Shown here: piece after piece, positions 35,686 to 43,021 of the stretch
Position numbering within the stretch: position 1 is the first letter of the stretch
Layout: each line of letters opens with the position of its first letter
Assembly (NCBI GenBank): GCA_900541465.1
Contig: UQJY01000010.1
Coordinates: 1-55,739 of the forward strand
Direction: 5' to 3'
DNA: 55,739 nucleotides
Source of the DNA: an uncultured Fusobacterium sp.
GTDB lineage: Bacteria; Fusobacteriota; Fusobacteriia; Fusobacteriales; Fusobacteriaceae
Position numbers and translations under genes: made by a program
The notes under the pieces: generated by a model
The model's database searches: none
Seen by the model: only the letters and a program-made list of their open reading frames with translations
Told to the model about the DNA's origin: nothing

Positions 35686-37590
35686 TTATATATCCAAGTT
35701 TTTAACAAATTCTGCTCCATCTTCAATAAACTTTCTTCTCGGCTCAACTTTGTCACCCATAAGTTTATCAAAAATCATATCAGCTTCTCTTGCATCATCA
35801 ACTTTTACCTGATAGAAAGTTCTTGTATCAGGATCCATTGTTGTTTCCCAAAGCTGCTCAGGATTCATCTCTCCAAGACCTTTATATCTTTGAAGAGCAT
35901 ATTTTCTATTTTCTCCCTCTAAATTATCAACAATGAATTTAAGCTGTTTGTCATCATAAGCATACTGAATTGTTTTTCCTGTTGTTATCTTATACAAAGG
36001 CGGCTGTGCTATATATATGTTTCCATTGTGAAGAAGCTCAACCATATATCTGTAAAAGAATGTCAAAAGAAGAGTTCTTATGTGGGCACCGTCAACGTCG
36101 GCATCTGTCATAAGAATTATTTTTCCATATCTAAGTTTTGATATATCAAAATTTTCTCCCATTCCTGCACCAAATGCTGTTATCATAGCTCTTATTTCAG
36201 CATTTTCAAGTGCCTTGTGAAGACCTGCTTTTTCAACATTAAGAATTTTTCCTCTAAGAGGAAGTATTGCCTGAAATCTTCTGTCTCTTCCCTGTTTTGC
36301 TGATCCGCCTGCTGAATCTCCTTCGACTATATATATTTCACATTCGTCAGGATTTTTTGATGAACAGTCAGCAAGTTTTCCAGGAAGTGACCCGACTTCA
36401 AGAGCTGATTTTCTAAGAACAAGTTCTCTTGCTTTTTGTGCTGCTTCTCTTGCTCTCTTTGAATTTAAAACTTTATCTATTATTATTTTTGTGTCAGCAG
36501 GAGTATCTTCTAAGAACATTTTTAATTGTGTTCCTACTATATTTGATACTATTCCTGTAACTTCAGAGTTTCCTAATTTTGTTTTTGTCTGACCTTCAAA
36601 TTGAGGCTGTGCTATTTTTATTGAAATAATTGCAGAAAGCCCTTCCCTTATATCAGACCCTTGTAATTTTCCGTCTTTATCTTTTAAGAACCCTTGAGAT
36701 TTTCCTACATCATTTATAACTCTTGTAAGAGCAGTTCTAAATCCGCTGACATGAGTTCCACCTTCGTGAGTGTGAATATTATTTACAAAAGAGTAAACAC
36801 TTTCTCTTTGGTTTGTGTTGTATATCATTACTGCTTCAACAACTATTCCGTCAGCTTCCCCAGACATATAAATAGGTTCTTTTATAAGAGCAATATTATC
36901 CTGCTCTACATCTTTTATATAATCTATAATCCCGCCTTCAAATTTAAGATCTGCAACAACTTCTGGATCTTTTCTTTTGTCAGTAAGAGTTATTCTTAAA
37001 CCTTTATTTAAATATGCAAGCTCTTTTAGTCTTGTATCTAAAGTTTCAAAGCTGTAAACTAAAGTTTCAAAAATTTGATAGTCTGCTTTAAATCTTACTT
37101 TTGTTCCTGTAACAGATGTATCTCCTATTGTTTTTACCGGCTCAACAGGTGTTCCTCTGTTATATTTCTGATACCAGATTTTCCCGTCTCTCTGAACTTC
37201 AACTTCAAGCCATTCTGAAAGAGCATTTACTACCGATATACCAACTCCGTGAAGTCCCCCTGAAACTTTGTAGTTGTCATTTTCAAATTTTCCTCCTGCA
37301 TGAAGAACTGTAAGAACTATTTCAAGAGCTGACTTTCCATATTTAGGGTGTATCCCTGTTGGAATTCCTCTTCCGTTATCTATAACTTCTATTATATTGT
37401 CAGGAAGTACGTTAACAATTATTTTGTCACAGTATCCGGCAAGTGCCTCGTCGATAGAGTTATCCACAACCTCCCAGACAAGATGGTGAAGTCCTCTTTC
37501 TGATGTTGTTCCAATATACATTCCCGGTCTTTTTCTAACTGCTTCAAGTCCTTCCAAGACCGTAATGTTTTCTGCTTGATAATTATTCAT
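35686..37590 (-). CDS. gyrB: DNA gyrase subunit B
   Basis: ATPase subunit of gyrase, 634 aa. It has the GHKL ATP site ([27 protein letters not shown]), the transducer domain, and the Toprim domain with [15 protein letters not shown] and [19 protein letters not shown]. The C-terminus [22 protein letters not shown] is typical. The length is that of the short (Gram-positive-like) form, without the proteobacterial insertion. Follows the dciA-like gene; a 9-bp hairpin (37629-37651) lies in its 5' region. Confidence 0.97.
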   Translation of the reverse strand: MNNYQAENITVLEGLEAVRKRPGMYIGTTSERGLHHLVWEVVDNSIDEALAGYCDKIIVNVLPDNIIEVIDNGRGIPTGIHPKYGKSALEIVLTVLHAGGKFENDNYKVSGGLHGVGISVVNALSEWLEVEVQRDGKIWYQKYNRGTPVEPVKTIGDTSVTGTKVRFKADYQIFETLVYSFETLDTRLKELAYLNKGLRITLTDKRKDPEVVADLKFEGGIIDYIKDVEQDNIALIKEPIYMSGEADGIVVEAVMIYNTNQRESVYSFVNNIHTHEGGTHVSGFRTALTRVINDVGKSQGFLKDKDGKLQGSDIREGLSAIISIKIAQPQFEGQTKTKLGNSEVTGIVSNIVGTQLKMFLEDTPADTKIIIDKVLNSKRAREAAQKARELVLRKSALEVGSLPGKLADCSSKNPDECEIYIVEGDSAGGSAKQGRDRRFQAILPLRGKILNVEKAGLHKALENAEIRAMITAFGAGMGENFDISKLRYGKIILMTDADVDGAHIRTLLLTFFYRYMVELLHNGNIYIAQPPLYKITTGKTIQYAYDDKQLKFIVDNLEGENRKYALQRYKGLGEMNPEQLWETTMDPDTRTFYQVKVDDAREADMIFDKLMGDKVEPRRKFIEDGAEFVKNLDI

Positions 37591-37628
37591 TATTTTACAT
37601 AACCTCCAAAAGATAATACTTCAAAAAT

Positions 37629-37651
37629 GAAACTTTTCCATTAAAAGTTTC
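37629..37651 (-). promoter_or_regulatory. Hairpin upstream of gyrB
   Basis: A perfect 9-bp stem GAAACTTTT/AAAAGTTTC with a 5-nt loop in the 98-bp gap between the dciA-like gene and gyrB. On the minus strand it is followed by ATTTTTG, so it could be a weak terminator or a leader structure for gyrB. Confidence 0.4.
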
Positions 37652-37688
37652 TAAAATAATCTATCTTAAATCTTTTATCTACTGATTT

Positions 37689-38231
37689 TTAATATCTGTT
37701 TATTGTAAGGCTTTCTTTCTCTCCTCTGCACTTAGAACATAATTTTTCTTTCCCGAAAAATATAGTCCCGCAGTTTTCACATTTTTTATACCCTTTTTCC
37801 AGCAGATATTTTTCTCTTTTTTTAGCAAGAACTGAAAGATATTTTATGCTTTCAGAAACTGACATATCTTTTGTTTTATACTCTGTCAATTTTTCTGTTT
37901 TTTCATGGAAGATAATTCCCTCTCCTCTTTCAAGTTTTGCCTCAAGATTTATTTTTCTTACTCTGTATTTTATATCAACAACATACTCCCCTTTAAGAAG
38001 TCTGTTAATTTTTTCTATATATCTTTCTTTCCTCATATTCATAGCATGAAGACAGATTGAATTTTCCACAGCTGTGTATAATATTCCGTCTTTTATTCCC
38101 AGCGGCTCTGATTTTATTGCAAGATCATCTGTTATTCCCTGCCAAGCCCCTTTTATAATTGAAATACGAAGAGTTCCGCTTTTTTTTACAGCTTCCTCTA
38201 TCATTTTTTTTACACTAATCGGCTCGTTCAT
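37689..38231 (-). CDS. DciA-like (DUF721) protein with C-terminal zinc ribbon
   Basis: About 180 aa. The N-terminal part (about 10-110) resembles DUF721/DciA: VKKMIEEAVKKSGTLRISIIKGAWQGITDDLAIKSEPLGIKDGILYTAVENSICLHAMNMRKERYIEKIN. This is the KH-like domain of the replicative-helicase operator DciA. A C-terminal CENCG...CSKC pair (18 residues apart) forms a zinc ribbon. The ATG at 38231 has a GGAG site and overlaps recF by 17 bp; a TTG-like upstream extension lacks support. Position between recF and gyrB matches DUF721 genes near origins. Confidence 0.75.
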   Translation of the reverse strand: MNEPISVKKMIEEAVKKSGTLRISIIKGAWQGITDDLAIKSEPLGIKDGILYTAVENSICLHAMNMRKERYIEKINRLLKGEYVVDIKYRVRKINLEAKLERGEGIIFHEKTEKLTEYKTKDMSVSESIKYLSVLAKKREKYLLEKGYKKCENCGTIFFGKEKLCSKCRGEKESLTINRY

Positions 38232-39306
38232 AAACTTCTCCTTTATCAACAAGGAAATTTTTTGATTCTATGTTAAGAAGATCCGTTGAAGTTATAATAA
38301 CCTGTATATCTCTTTTATTCAGATAATTTATTATACTCTCTTTTCTTATAGAATCAAAGTATGAAGATACATCATCTATTAAAAAAATCGGGTTCTCTCT
38401 TTTTTCTTTTAACACCATATCTATTTCAGAAAGTTTCAGCGAAAAAATAATTGACTTCTTTTCTCCTTGAGATGAAAAGGATTTCGCCTCTCTTCCATCT
38501 AAAAGAAAAAGAAAGTCATCTTTCTGAGGACCTACCATAGAATAGCCATATTTAAGTTCTTTTGAAAATTCTTTCTGTATATCTTCACGAAGTTTGTTTT
38601 CAAGTTCTTGAACTGTAAATTTTTTAATATCCCCCATTTCAGAACTGTAGACCAGATTAAGTTCTTTTCTGCTGTCAAAAAGTTTTCTGTAGTTAAGATT
38701 TAAAATTATCGAAATATTTTTTACATATTCAAGCCTTTTTTTTATGACTCTTGCCCCATATTTTATAAATTCATCTTCATATATGGAAAACATCGGGTCT
38801 TTATGTTCTCTGTTTTTCAGATATTTATTTCTGATTTTCAAAAGTTTTGTATATTGTTTAAGATTTTGAAAATATTCATGGCTGCTCTGTGCTATCTCGC
38901 TGTCGAAAAACTTCCTTCTGACTCCGGGAGACCCAACTATAAGTTCTATATCTTCAGGAATAAATGACACCACATTTACTTTCCCGTAATATTCATCATA
39001 AGATATTCTTTTTTTATTGAGCCTGTATTCTTTTTTACTGCTGTCTATTTTTACAGATATATTTTTATCACTTAATCTGTCTTCGTATTCCATAAAGCAG
39101 CCTGTTTTCATTTTCCCGTATTTTATAAGGTCTGCATTTTTAGAAGTACGAAAACTTTTTCCTGTTGCACCAAAATACACCGCTTCTATTATACTGGTTT
39201 TTCCCTGCCCGTTTTTTCCAAGAAACAGATTTATCTTAGGAGAAAATTTTATATTTCTGTCTGAAAGATTTCTGAAATTTATATAATTTATCTCTAAGAT
39301 TTTCAA
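38215..39306 (-). CDS. recF: Recombination mediator RecF
   Basis: SMC/ABC-type ATPase that loads RecA at gaps. The 363-aa chain has Walker A GKNGQGKTS (30-38), the ABC signature FSSQGEKKSI near 280 and Walker B NPIFLIDDVSSYFD near 305. Translation begins at TTG behind GAGGTGG. It sits between rlbA and dciA, as in dnaA-dnaN-recF-gyrB clusters. Confidence 0.94.
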   Translation of the reverse strand: MKILEINYINFRNLSDRNIKFSPKINLFLGKNGQGKTSIIEAVYFGATGKSFRTSKNADLIKYGKMKTGCFMEYEDRLSDKNISVKIDSSKKEYRLNKKRISYDEYYGKVNVVSFIPEDIELIVGSPGVRRKFFDSEIAQSSHEYFQNLKQYTKLLKIRNKYLKNREHKDPMFSIYEDEFIKYGARVIKKRLEYVKNISIILNLNYRKLFDSRKELNLVYSSEMGDIKKFTVQELENKLREDIQKEFSKELKYGYSMVGPQKDDFLFLLDGREAKSFSSQGEKKSIIFSLKLSEIDMVLKEKRENPIFLIDDVSSYFDSIRKESIINYLNKRDIQVIITSTDLLNIESKNFLVDKGEVYERAD

Positions 39307-39321
39307 TCTGCCACCTCTTAA

Positions 39322-39528
39322 TTATTCCACTTCAAATGTTTTACCGGCTATTTCAACTTTATCTCCTTTATAAAGTTTTTTACCGCGTCTTTCTTCTACT
39401 TCTCCATTAACCTTTACTTCTCCGGCAAGAATCATATCTTTTGCATGAACTCCGCTTTCTGCCACTCCTGTCCATTTTAAAAACTGATCAAGTTTTATAT
39501 ACTCAGTTTGTATCTTTATTTTTTCCAT
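39322..39528 (-). CDS. rlbA: S4-domain RNA-binding protein (YaaA/RlbA family)
   Basis: Small (68 aa) S4 domain: YIKLDQFLKWTGVAESGVHAKDMILAGEVKVNGEVEERRGKKLYKGDKVEI. This family is encoded beside dnaN-recF in many Firmicutes, which fits its position here. The ATG at 39528 is eight bases after GGAG; a GTG at 39534 is less well placed. A -10-like TATAAT (39564-39569) lies just upstream. Confidence 0.88.
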   Translation of the reverse strand: MEKIKIQTEYIKLDQFLKWTGVAESGVHAKDMILAGEVKVNGEVEERRGKKLYKGDKVEIAGKTFEVE

Positions 39529-39534
39529 ATTCAC

Positions 39535-39768
39535 ATCTCCTGTTTTTTGGTCACACTTATTAGATTATAATATATTTTATCACAAATCCGTTTAGATGTC
39601 ATTAAAGTTTAACCTTTTTAAATTGTGCTTAACATAAAAAAATTTTTTCAAAAAACAAAAAACTTTCCATTGTTTCCCCTGAGTCTATTGAGTACATCCC
39701 TGTTTTTTGATTTTCATGGTATAGTTTGGATAGACAAAAAGAAATAAATTTTTGAAGGAGGAAAGAAT
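39535..39768. other. Divergent intergenic region, candidate origin-side spacer
   Basis: 234 bp between rlbA (leftward) and the winged-helix gene (rightward). It holds a TATAAT for rlbA, an extended -10 (TGGTATAGT, about 39718-39726) for the rightward gene, and AT-rich tracts. The 10-mer AACCTTTTTA occurs here (about 39613) and again at about 40190. No clear DnaA box (TTATCCACA) was found, only poor matches. Confidence 0.4.
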
Positions 39769-40161
39769 ATGAAATTTACTTTTTTAGGTTACAGTCAGGA
39801 AAAACTTATCGAAAATGGAATTGATTTAAAAGAAGCATCTATTTTACGTCTCGTGGCAGATTTACACAAAGGACTTGTTAATAAGAAAAAATATTCTGTC
39901 TTTAACAATGAAATTTATGTGTGGTTCACATACGGATACCTCGCCAGACAATTTCCAATAGCAGGAAGTGAAAAAACTATAATGAGAAAAATAAATGAGC
40001 TTGTGGAAAAGGGATTTTTGAAAAAAATAATAAAAACAAACAAAAACGGAATGGCTGGAACATATATGTATATAGCTGTCTCAAAAAAATATGAAGAGCT
40101 TGACCCTTTCAGTGAAGAAAATTATAAGAATATTTACGATTTGTCCGATTATTCTTTCTAA
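39769..40161 (+). CDS. Phage/plasmid replication-type winged-helix protein
   Basis: 130 aa. The core LKEASILRLVADLHKG...YVWFTYGYLARQFPIAGSEKTIMRKINELVEKGFLKKI has the layout of the N-terminal winged helix of phage replisome organisers and plasmid initiators: a first helix, a YVWxxY strand, a P-I turn, a recognition helix and a wing. The usual C-terminal half of those 250-300 aa proteins is missing. It has a strong AAGGAGG site and is divergent from rlbA-recF-gyrBA. It may be a domesticated DNA-binding regulator or an origin factor. Palindromic sites occur in the DNA right after it. Confidence 0.5.
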   Translation: MKFTFLGYSQEKLIENGIDLKEASILRLVADLHKGLVNKKKYSVFNNEIYVWFTYGYLARQFPIAGSEKTIMRKINELVEKGFLKKIIKTNKNGMAGTYMYIAVSKKYEELDPFSEENYKNIYDLSDYSF

Positions 40162-40167
40162 ATTAAG

Positions 40168-40371
40168 TGACAAATTTTCATATGGGGTAAACCTTTTTAG
40201 AAAGAGGTATAATTAATTTATCACCCGCCCCTATACATTTTTGTATTTCACCCATGACAAAGTGTCATAACAAATATTAATCTATATATATTAATCTAAT
40301 AATATAAAATATAATTATAATATATCAAATTAGAATTAACAAAATGTCACCCACACATGAAAAATTGTCAT
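40168..40371. repeat. Three 13-bp palindromic operator-like sites
   Basis: TGACAAATTTTCA (40168-40180), TGACAAAGTGTCA (40255-40267) and TGAAAAATTGTCA (40358-40370) share the consensus TGAcAAAnTgTCA. The middle copy is flanked by A and T, making a 15-bp near-perfect palindrome. Half-sites TGTCA and TGACA occur at 40345 and 40389. TCACCC also occurs three times nearby. They lie between the winged-helix gene and the HutP-like gene. Confidence 0.55.
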
Positions 40372-40387
40372 ATGATTAATTTTACAT

Positions 40388-40416
40388 TTGACAATGAGAA
40401 GATATTACAGTATAAA
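40388..40416 (+). promoter_or_regulatory. Promoter of the HutP-like gene
   Basis: TTGACA (40388-40393), a 17-bp spacer and TATAAA (40411-40416). The start would be near 40423, leaving a short leader with GGAGG at 40440-40444. The TGACA half-site overlaps the -35. Confidence 0.75.
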
Positions 40417-40453
40417 ATAATATAGGTCAGAATATTTATGGAGGAAAAATAAA

Positions 40454-40876
40454 ATGGAATATAGAAGCAAAGATATAGCAAGAGCTGCAATAATGCTTGC
40501 CATGTCTACCCGTGAAGAAGAGATGGAACTTAAAGAAAGCTATAAAAAATCCGGAATAAAAAGTGCTGCTGTTGATATCGGCGGAGATATAATACAGTCT
40601 ATTTCAAAAATTCTTGAAAGAACAATGGTAGCTTCAAAAAGAAATGAGATAATAAAAGATTCACATGTGTATGACGGAGCTTTAACCGGAGCAACAAGAG
40701 AAGCTATTGCTCAGGTTATGGATAAGGCTGCAGGATTTAACGTTGGTGGAAAAATAGGAATTGCAAGATACAGAGAACATCTTTCTGTGTGTATTTTTTT
40801 AAACATTGGAATGTTTCGTTTAGATGATGTTGTAATAGGGCTTGGTCACAGAGCAATCCCTGTTGATGATGAATAA
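40454..40876 (+). CDS. HutP-family RNA-binding antiterminator-like protein
   Basis: 140 aa aligning along its whole length, by eye, with Bacillus HutP. IARAAIMLAMS matches the N-terminal helix; DIGGDIIQSISKILERTMVASKRNEIIKDSHVYDGALTGATREAI matches the helix-loop with the metal-binding His; GGKIGIARY...LSVCIFLNIGMFRLDDVVIGLGHRAIP matches the C-terminal sheet. His71 and His132 fall at the places of HutP His73 and His138, which bind Mg2+ and L-histidine; the second helix His (77) is replaced. HutP is a hexamer that binds UAG triplets in nascent RNA. No hut genes are nearby; a UAG-rich leader follows 60 bp downstream. Confidence 0.7.
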   Translation: MEYRSKDIARAAIMLAMSTREEEMELKESYKKSGIKSAAVDIGGDIIQSISKILERTMVASKRNEIIKDSHVYDGALTGATREAIAQVMDKAAGFNVGGKIGIARYREHLSVCIFLNIGMFRLDDVVIGLGHRAIPVDDE

Positions 40877-40895
40877 TAAAATTATTATTTTTTTG

Positions 40896-40924
40896 TTGAC
40901 AAATAAATCTCATAGGTATATAAT
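40896..40924 (+). promoter_or_regulatory. Promoter of the ABC transporter operon
   Basis: Perfect TTGACA (40896-40901), a 17-bp spacer and perfect TATAAT (40919-40924). The expected start is near 40931, so the leader to the first gene is about 215 nt. Such a strong promoter implies that control acts after initiation. Confidence 0.88.
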
Positions 40925-40930
40925 TCACAC

Positions 40931-41028
40931 AACAGTAGAACCGCAAGAGGCGGAAATGTAGAATAGTAGAAGTTTTAAAAGTAGAAAATAGTTTGTAGAA
41001 TTGTAGAATAGTAGGAAATGAAATATAG
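40931..41028 (+). promoter_or_regulatory. UAG-repeat leader RNA (candidate HutP-type target)
   Basis: Eleven TAG triplets start at 40936, 40959, 40964, 40967, 40982, 40989, 40996, 41004, 41009, 41012 and 41026. The run 40982-40998 has UAG at exact 7-nt period (4-nt spacers), as in known HutP sites. The 13-mer TGTAGAATAGTAG occurs twice (40957-40969, 41002-41014). A small stem CCGC/GCGG (40941-40953) lies at the very 5' end. There is no ORF; the first ATG is followed at once by TAG. Confidence 0.75.
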
Positions 41029-41087
41029 TAAAAATATTTAAGAGGGAAATTTTATTTTTTGTTCTCTTAGTTTATTTATATATAACT

Positions 41088-41118
41088 GCCTTTTTACAAT
41101 TCGTAAAAAGGCTTTTTT
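41088..41118 (+). terminator. Leader terminator (attenuator) before the ABC operon
   Basis: A perfect 10-bp stem GCCTTTTTAC/GTAAAAAGGC (41088-41097 and 41103-41112) and six T residues. It lies 28 bp before the first ATG, between promoter and gene, so it must be overcome for expression. GTAAAAA at 41028-41034, right after the last UAG, can pair with TTTTTAC of the 5' arm as an antiterminator. Confidence 0.88.
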
Positions 41119-41145
41119 ATTTTTAAAACAAAGGGAGGGAAATTT

Positions 41146-42129
41146 ATGAATACCAGTGTTTTAAAAGAAAAAATTGTAGGATTTGCAGTAATGATGTTTT
41201 TATTTATCGGGGTGTTTCTTATACAGCACACACCTTTAAAAGCGGCAGAAAAATTTGTGATAGGAATAAGCCAGTTTGCAGAACACCCTGCACTTGATGC
41301 AGTGAGACAAGGTTTTGAAGATGAACTTAAAGCTCAAGGTGTTGAAACTGAAATTATTTATAAAAATGCTCAAGGGGATACAGGAGCTGCAGGAATTATA
41401 GCTCAAAAATTTGCAGCTGATAAAGTTGATTTAATTTTTGGAATAGCAACAATTTCTGCTCAGACAGCAAAACAGGCAACAAATACAATTCCTGTTTTAT
41501 TCAGTGCAGTTACAGACCCTGTTCATTCACAGCTTGTAAACTCAATGGAAAATGTAGGGGGAAATGTTACAGGAACTACTGATGCAAGCCCAATGGATAA
41601 ACAGCTTGCTCTTTTCAAACAATTAGATTCAAATATTAAAAAAGTTGGAATCATATACAATACAAGCGAATCAAATTCAGAAATTCAAGTGGCACAGGCA
41701 AAAGAAATTGTAAAACCTCTTGGAATGGAAATCGTAACAGTTGGAGTTAATAATATAAATGATATTCCGCAGGCTGTTAATTCTCTTTCTTCAAAAGCAG
41801 ATGCCTTATACGTAATAACTGACAACATTGTAGCTTCTGCAGCAGGACTTATTGCAAAATCAGCAGCAGAAAGAAAAATGCTTACAATAGCAGCTGAAGA
41901 AGGACCTGTTAAAAGCGGGCTTTTAATGACAGACGGACTTAGCTACTACGAACTTGGAAAACAAACAGGGGTAATGGCAAAGAAAATTCTTGTGGACAAA
42001 GTAAATCCAAAAGATATGCCTGTTGAAAGTTTACAAAACACAACAAAAATCGTAAATGAAAACACAATGAAAAAATTAAAACTTGATAAAAATAATCCAG
42101 CTTTTGAAGGAGCTGTATTCGTAAAATAA
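41146..42129 (+). CDS. ABC transporter substrate-binding protein (TrpX-like family)
   Basis: 327-aa periplasmic binding protein with a cleavable signal peptide (about 1-34, ending LKAA|EK; no lipobox). Two lobes show GISQFAEHPALDAVRQGFEDEL, IFGIATISAQTAKQATNTIPVLFSAVTDPVHSQLV, and GGNVTGTTDASPMDKQL, the markers of the family that includes predicted tryptophan/tyrosine transporters (TrpX/YtrX-like). The true substrate is not determined. First gene of a three-gene operon. Ribosome site AGGGAGG. Confidence 0.85.
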   Translation: MNTSVLKEKIVGFAVMMFLFIGVFLIQHTPLKAAEKFVIGISQFAEHPALDAVRQGFEDELKAQGVETEIIYKNAQGDTGAAGIIAQKFAADKVDLIFGIATISAQTAKQATNTIPVLFSAVTDPVHSQLVNSMENVGGNVTGTTDASPMDKQLALFKQLDSNIKKVGIIYNTSESNSEIQVAQAKEIVKPLGMEIVTVGVNNINDIPQAVNSLSSKADALYVITDNIVASAAGLIAKSAAERKMLTIAAEEGPVKSGLLMTDGLSYYELGKQTGVMAKKILVDKVNPKDMPVESLQNTTKIVNENTMKKLKLDKNNPAFEGAVFVK

Positions 42130-42159
42130 AAATAAATTACTTGAAATGAGGAGCTTTTT

Positions 42160-43005
42160 ATGAATTCACTTTTAACTATTTCTTTAGAACAGGGACTTAT
42201 ATTTGCAGTTCTTGCAATAGGAGTTTTTATAACATACAAAATACTTGATTTTCCTGATATGTCAGTTGAAGGAACTTTTCCTCTGGGAGCATTTATATTT
42301 GCAAAATTTGTAACAGGGGGAATGAATCCTGTAACAAGTACCATTTTAGCTTTTGTTTTTGGTTCTCTTGCAGGGATAATCACATATTTTCTTCATATAA
42401 AAATGAGAATAGCCTCACTTCTTGCAGGAATTCTTACTATGACAATTCTTTATTCAGTGAACTTAAGAATAAATGGAAAAGCAAATATCCCTTTATACAA
42501 TAATGGTTCAGTTTTCGATTATGGAAACAAAATCCTTGTTCTTGCAGTGATAGTTATTATAATCAAAGTTCTTATGGATATATTTTTAAAAACAGAAATT
42601 GGTTATCTGCTTATAGCCACAGGGGACAACGAAACACTTGTAAAATCTTTAGGAGTCAGCTGTGATAAATTTAAACTTTTAGGTCTTATGCTTTCAAACG
42701 GAATTGTTTCTGTAAGCGGGGCTTTAATGGCACAAAGCCAAGGCTTTTCAGATATAAATATGGGAACTTCCATAATTGTTTCAGCTCTTGCTTCTATCAT
42801 AATAGGCGATACAATTCTAAAAAAATCAACAAAAATAAACGGGACGACAAGAGCAGTCTTAGGAGCAGTAAGTTATAAAATAATCGGAGGATTTGCAATA
42901 GATTTAGGATTTGCACCAACAGATTTAAAAGCTATAAGTGCAGCTATTGTAATTATATTTATCGGATACAACAATATGTCATTTTTCAATTTTAAGAAAA
43001 AATAA
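42160..43005 (+). CDS. ABC transporter permease
   Basis: 281 aa with about eight hydrophobic helices. Segments such as LDFPDMSVEGTFPLGAFIF, GSLAGIITYFLHIKMRIASLLAGILTMTILYSVNLRI and NGIVSVSGALMAQSQGFSDINMGTSIIVSALASIIIG mark the permease family that pairs with TrpX-type binding proteins, distantly related to branched-chain amino acid permeases. It lies between the binding protein and the ATPase with 16-30 bp spacers. Confidence 0.87.
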   Translation: MNSLLTISLEQGLIFAVLAIGVFITYKILDFPDMSVEGTFPLGAFIFAKFVTGGMNPVTSTILAFVFGSLAGIITYFLHIKMRIASLLAGILTMTILYSVNLRINGKANIPLYNNGSVFDYGNKILVLAVIVIIIKVLMDIFLKTEIGYLLIATGDNETLVKSLGVSCDKFKLLGLMLSNGIVSVSGALMAQSQGFSDINMGTSIIVSALASIIIGDTILKKSTKINGTTRAVLGAVSYKIIGGFAIDLGFAPTDLKAISAAIVIIFIGYNNMSFFNFKKK

Positions 43006-43021
43006 AAGAGAGGTAATTAAA

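Noticed and set aside
40254..40380. Short ORFs starting at 40254 and 40344
   Set aside because: 8-11 codons without ribosome binding sites; the sequence is explained by palindromic repeats.
39535..40453. DnaA boxes
   Set aside because: Only matches with two or more mismatches to TTATCCACA were found, which is expected by chance in AT-rich DNA.
40931..41028. CRISPR-like or tandem-repeat array
   Set aside because: The repeats are UAG triplets with variable spacing and only one 13-mer repeated twice; there are no spacers of uniform length and no cas genes.
40931..41028. TRAP (MtrB) binding site
   Set aside because: TRAP sites use (G/U)AG spaced by 2-3 nt. Here the core spacing is 4 nt and the adjacent gene is HutP-like, not TRAP.
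40931..41145. Leader peptide in the ABC transporter leader
   Set aside because: The first ATG is followed directly by TAG. MKYSKNI (41017-41040) lacks a convincing ribosome site and codon bias. The open frame over the terminator has no ATG, GTG or TTG start.
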